From positions 1 to 15,465 of the forward strand of contig CANGMU010000035.1 in assembly GCA_947454665.1 (NCBI GenBank): a stretch of 15,465 nucleotides of DNA, in the 5' to 3' direction. This document shows, piece after piece, positions 13,707-15,465 of this stretch. Both the position numbers and the translations under genes were made by a program. The notes under the pieces were generated by a model. That model was given only the letters and a program-made list of their open reading frames with translations, did no database searches and was not told the origin of the DNA. The stretch comes from Pseudomonadota bacterium (lineage in GTDB: Bacteria > Pseudomonadota > Gammaproteobacteria > Steroidobacterales > Steroidobacteraceae). Numbering within the stretch: the first letter of the stretch is position 1; the number at the start of each line of letters is the position of its first letter.

Positions 13707-15465
13707 TCGGTGCACGCAAGCTTGCGGCAGTCCTATGGCTCGCCGGGGGGGCGCTGGTCCTCTCGCCGGGCCATGCGCAGTCCGGCCGCCTGTTGTTGGG
13801 CAGCAGCGTGACCGAGCGCGAGGGTCGTGTGGACCTTGGCCTCGATTTCTCCTGCTCCCTGCGTTACCAGAGCCATCTGCCTGCCAGTGAGGGCGCCGAG
13901 CTGCGTGTGATCCTGCAGCCCGGTATCGACTGCGGCCTTTCCCCGCAGGCTGCATTCCCGACCGAACGTCTGTTGCCGGCCGATGACGTGGGCTTGGTTC
14001 GCTCGCTTGAACTCGTGCCCGGTGCAACGGGCGGCGTGGAACTGATCGTGCAGTGGAATCGCATCGAGAAATTCGTCGTCGAGCCGGAGGCCGGGACACG
14101 CGGCTTGCGCATCCGAGTCGTACGTCAGAAGAAGTCGGCGGCACAGGTGCTCGCCGATGACGATGCGGGTGCTTACGGTGCCTTTTCCGTGAACCTGCTG
14201 TCCTCGAAGTCGCCGATTCCGACTGCGGAGATCGCGCGTGCGCGGACGGTGCTCGGCGTGCCGGTCTTTGTTTCGCAGGCCGAGGTCAAGGGTGAGATGT
14301 GGAACCGCCTGCGTGCCGGGCCCTTTTTCTCAAAGGGTGCTGCCGAGAAGGTGCTGCGCGAGGCGCAGAAGAACTACAACGGTGTCTGGGTTGGTATCGA
14401 AGACGAACTTCAGACGCCTGCCGCGACGCGTGACGACCGCAAGCCAGGCGCAGCCCCCTCTGCGGTTGCTTCGACCGAGGCGCGCAAGGATCCGGAGCTC
14501 GATACCCTGCTCGCCAATGCCAGGGCCGCCAGCGGCAAGAAGCGTTACGACGACGCCGTGGCGCTGCTCGAGAAAGTCCTCCTGTCTCAGGATTACGTGA
14601 ACCGTCCGGAGGCGCAGGAACTGCTGGGCCTGGTCCGCGAGCGCAACAAACAATTCGCGCACGCGAAGCACGAATACGAGGAATACCTGCGTCGCTATCC
14701 CGATGGGCCGGCGGCGGACCGCGTGCGCGCGCGACTCAAGGTCGTCCGCCAGGCCAGCCTGCCGGGTCGTCGGGGTACGGGCGAAGGCGGTGTTGCGGAT
14801 GACGGCTGGCGTTTCTATGGCAGCGTGGACCAGACCTGGCGCCGCGATAATTCGCAGCTGCGGACGGAATCCCTCTCGCGCGATTTCGTCAGCCAGAACG
14901 CGCTGATCAGTGACATCGACTTTGTCGCGCGTCGTCGCGGCGAGCGCTATGACTTCACGAGCCGTATCAGTGCCGGTTACCTGAACGACTTCATGCCTGA
15001 CGGGCGCGGTGACCAGCGCCGCATTTCCGTGGCCTATGCGGAATTGCACGATCGCGAATTGGGTTGGGGCGTAAAGGCCGGCCGGCAATCGCGCGGCATG
15101 GCGGGGCTCTTCAACAGCTTCGACGGCGTGTTGGCGAACTGGCAATGGAAGCCGCAGGTCGGCTTCAACGTCGTCGCGGGCCTGCCGGTCGAGAGTTCGC
15201 GCGAGGGGCTCGACAGCCACCGGCGCTTCGTCGGCGTCGCAGCCGATTTCGCGAATGCCTCACGCAGCTGGGATACCTCGGTCTATGCGATCACGCAGCA
15301 GTACTACGGCGAGACGGACCGTCAGTCGGTGGGCGTCGAAACGCGCTACCTGAAGCCGGGCCGCACGATCGTTGCCTTGGTCGACTACGACATCCACTTC
15401 GCCGACGTGAATAACGCGATGGTGCTGGGGACGCTCGTGCTGCCGTCGTCCTATACCGTCAACGT
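13703..15465 (+). CDS. SPOR-like / TPR / outer-membrane beta-barrel protein, 3' end outside window
   Basis: The frame is open from TTG 13703 to the window end (587 full codons, no stop). It has no ATG until about residue 190, so an ATG-only ORF scan would miss it. Signal peptide ~1-26 (IGARKLAAVLWLAGGALVLS, cleavage after HAQ). Residues ~28-170 form a beta-rich domain with Cys51 and Cys77. Residues ~182-230 resemble a SPOR domain: PVFVSQAEVKGEMWNRLRAG, PFFSKGAAEKVLREAQ, YNGVWVG. Residues ~263-345 are TPR-like helices (RYDDAVALLEKVLL, FAHAKHEYEEYLRRYPDGPA). From ~366 onward the sequence alternates aromatic and polar residues in short strands (WRFYGSVDQTW, RYDFTSRISAGYLND, VKAGRQSR, FVGVAADF), typical of an outer-membrane barrel. 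It starts by overlapping the giant cytochrome stop, so it is co-translated. Candidate outer-membrane partner of that cytochrome, perhaps tethered to peptidoglycan (inference). Confidence 0.78.
   Translation, partial: MIGARKLAAVLWLAGGALVLSPGHAQSGRLLLGSSVTEREGRVDLGLDFSCSLRYQSHLPASEGAELRVILQPGIDCGLSPQAAFPTERLLPADDVGLVRSLELVPGATGGVELIVQWNRIEKFVVEPEAGTRGLRIRVVRQKKSAAQVLADDDAGAYGAFSVNLLSSKSPIPTAEIARARTVLGVPVFVSQAEVKGEMWNRLRAGPFFSKGAAEKVLREAQKNYNGVWVGIEDELQTPAATRDDRKPGAAPSAVASTEARKDPELDTLLANARAASGKKRYDDAVALLEKVLLSQDYVNRPEAQELLGLVRERNKQFAHAKHEYEEYLRRYPDGPAADRVRARLKVVRQASLPGRRGTGEGGVADDGWRFYGSVDQTWRRDNSQLRTESLSRDFVSQNALISDIDFVARRRGERYDFTSRISAGYLNDFMPDGRGDQRRISVAYAELHDRELGWGVKAGRQSRGMAGLFNSFDGVLANWQWKPQVGFNVVAGLPVESSREGLDSHRRFVGVAADFANASRSWDTSVYAITQQYYGETDRQSVGVETRYLKPGRTIVALVDYDIHFADVNNAMVLGTLVLPSSYTVN

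Overview
This is a GC-rich chromosomal window, open at both ends, whose gene content fits a Gram-negative proteobacterium. Signal peptides, an outer-membrane barrel, a System I (Ccm-type) cytochrome-maturation protein and a sigma factor / DUF3619-like / DUF3106 operon all point that way. A gammaproteobacterium of the Xanthomonadales/Nevskiales/Steroidobacter kind is my best guess, but that is an inference from gene style, not a measurement.

Layout. (1) Positions 3-341 hold the 3' end of an MFS transporter. (2) Positions 345-2023, minus strand: a four-gene set of ECF-like sigma factor, one-TM DUF3619-like protein (putative anti-sigma role), 71-aa exported protein and DUF3106 protein. All junctions are ATGA-type or short overlaps. 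(3) Positions 2099-5423, minus strand: a membrane-anchored ferredoxin/FAD/NAD(P) oxidoreductase overlapping the start of an exported Sel1/ankyrin-repeat protein. (4) Positions 5424-5682: the only sizeable intergenic region, between divergent operons. It contains an inverted repeat and, abutting the plus-strand start, a 9-bp tandem repeat in which every copy carries a Shine-Dalgarno-like AAGG. (5) Positions 5683-15465, plus strand: a tightly packed operon of a CcmI-like TPR protein, a five-TM histidine-rich (probable heme b) membrane protein, a 21-heme cytochrome c, a giant 1413-aa cytochrome c with 55 CXXCH motifs plus one CX3CH, and a TTG-started protein with SPOR-like, TPR and beta-barrel regions that runs off the window.

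How it may work together (inference). The genes read as an inner-membrane to outer-membrane electron conduit. NAD(P)H would be oxidised on the cytoplasmic face by the anchored FAD/Fe-S protein. Electrons would cross the inner membrane on paired b hemes, pass through two repetitive multiheme cytochromes with a combined 77 heme sites, and leave through or be anchored by an outer-membrane barrel with a possible peptidoglycan-binding module. The dedicated CcmI-like protein would serve the very high heme-attachment demand. No MtrA, MtrB, MtrC, OmcS or OmcZ homologue is recognisable to me, so this is a candidate for a distinct porin-cytochrome-like system. The strongest single object is the giant cytochrome. 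It is built from 144-bp di-heme units grouped into larger blocks whose lengths (861 and 717 bp) differ by exactly one unit.
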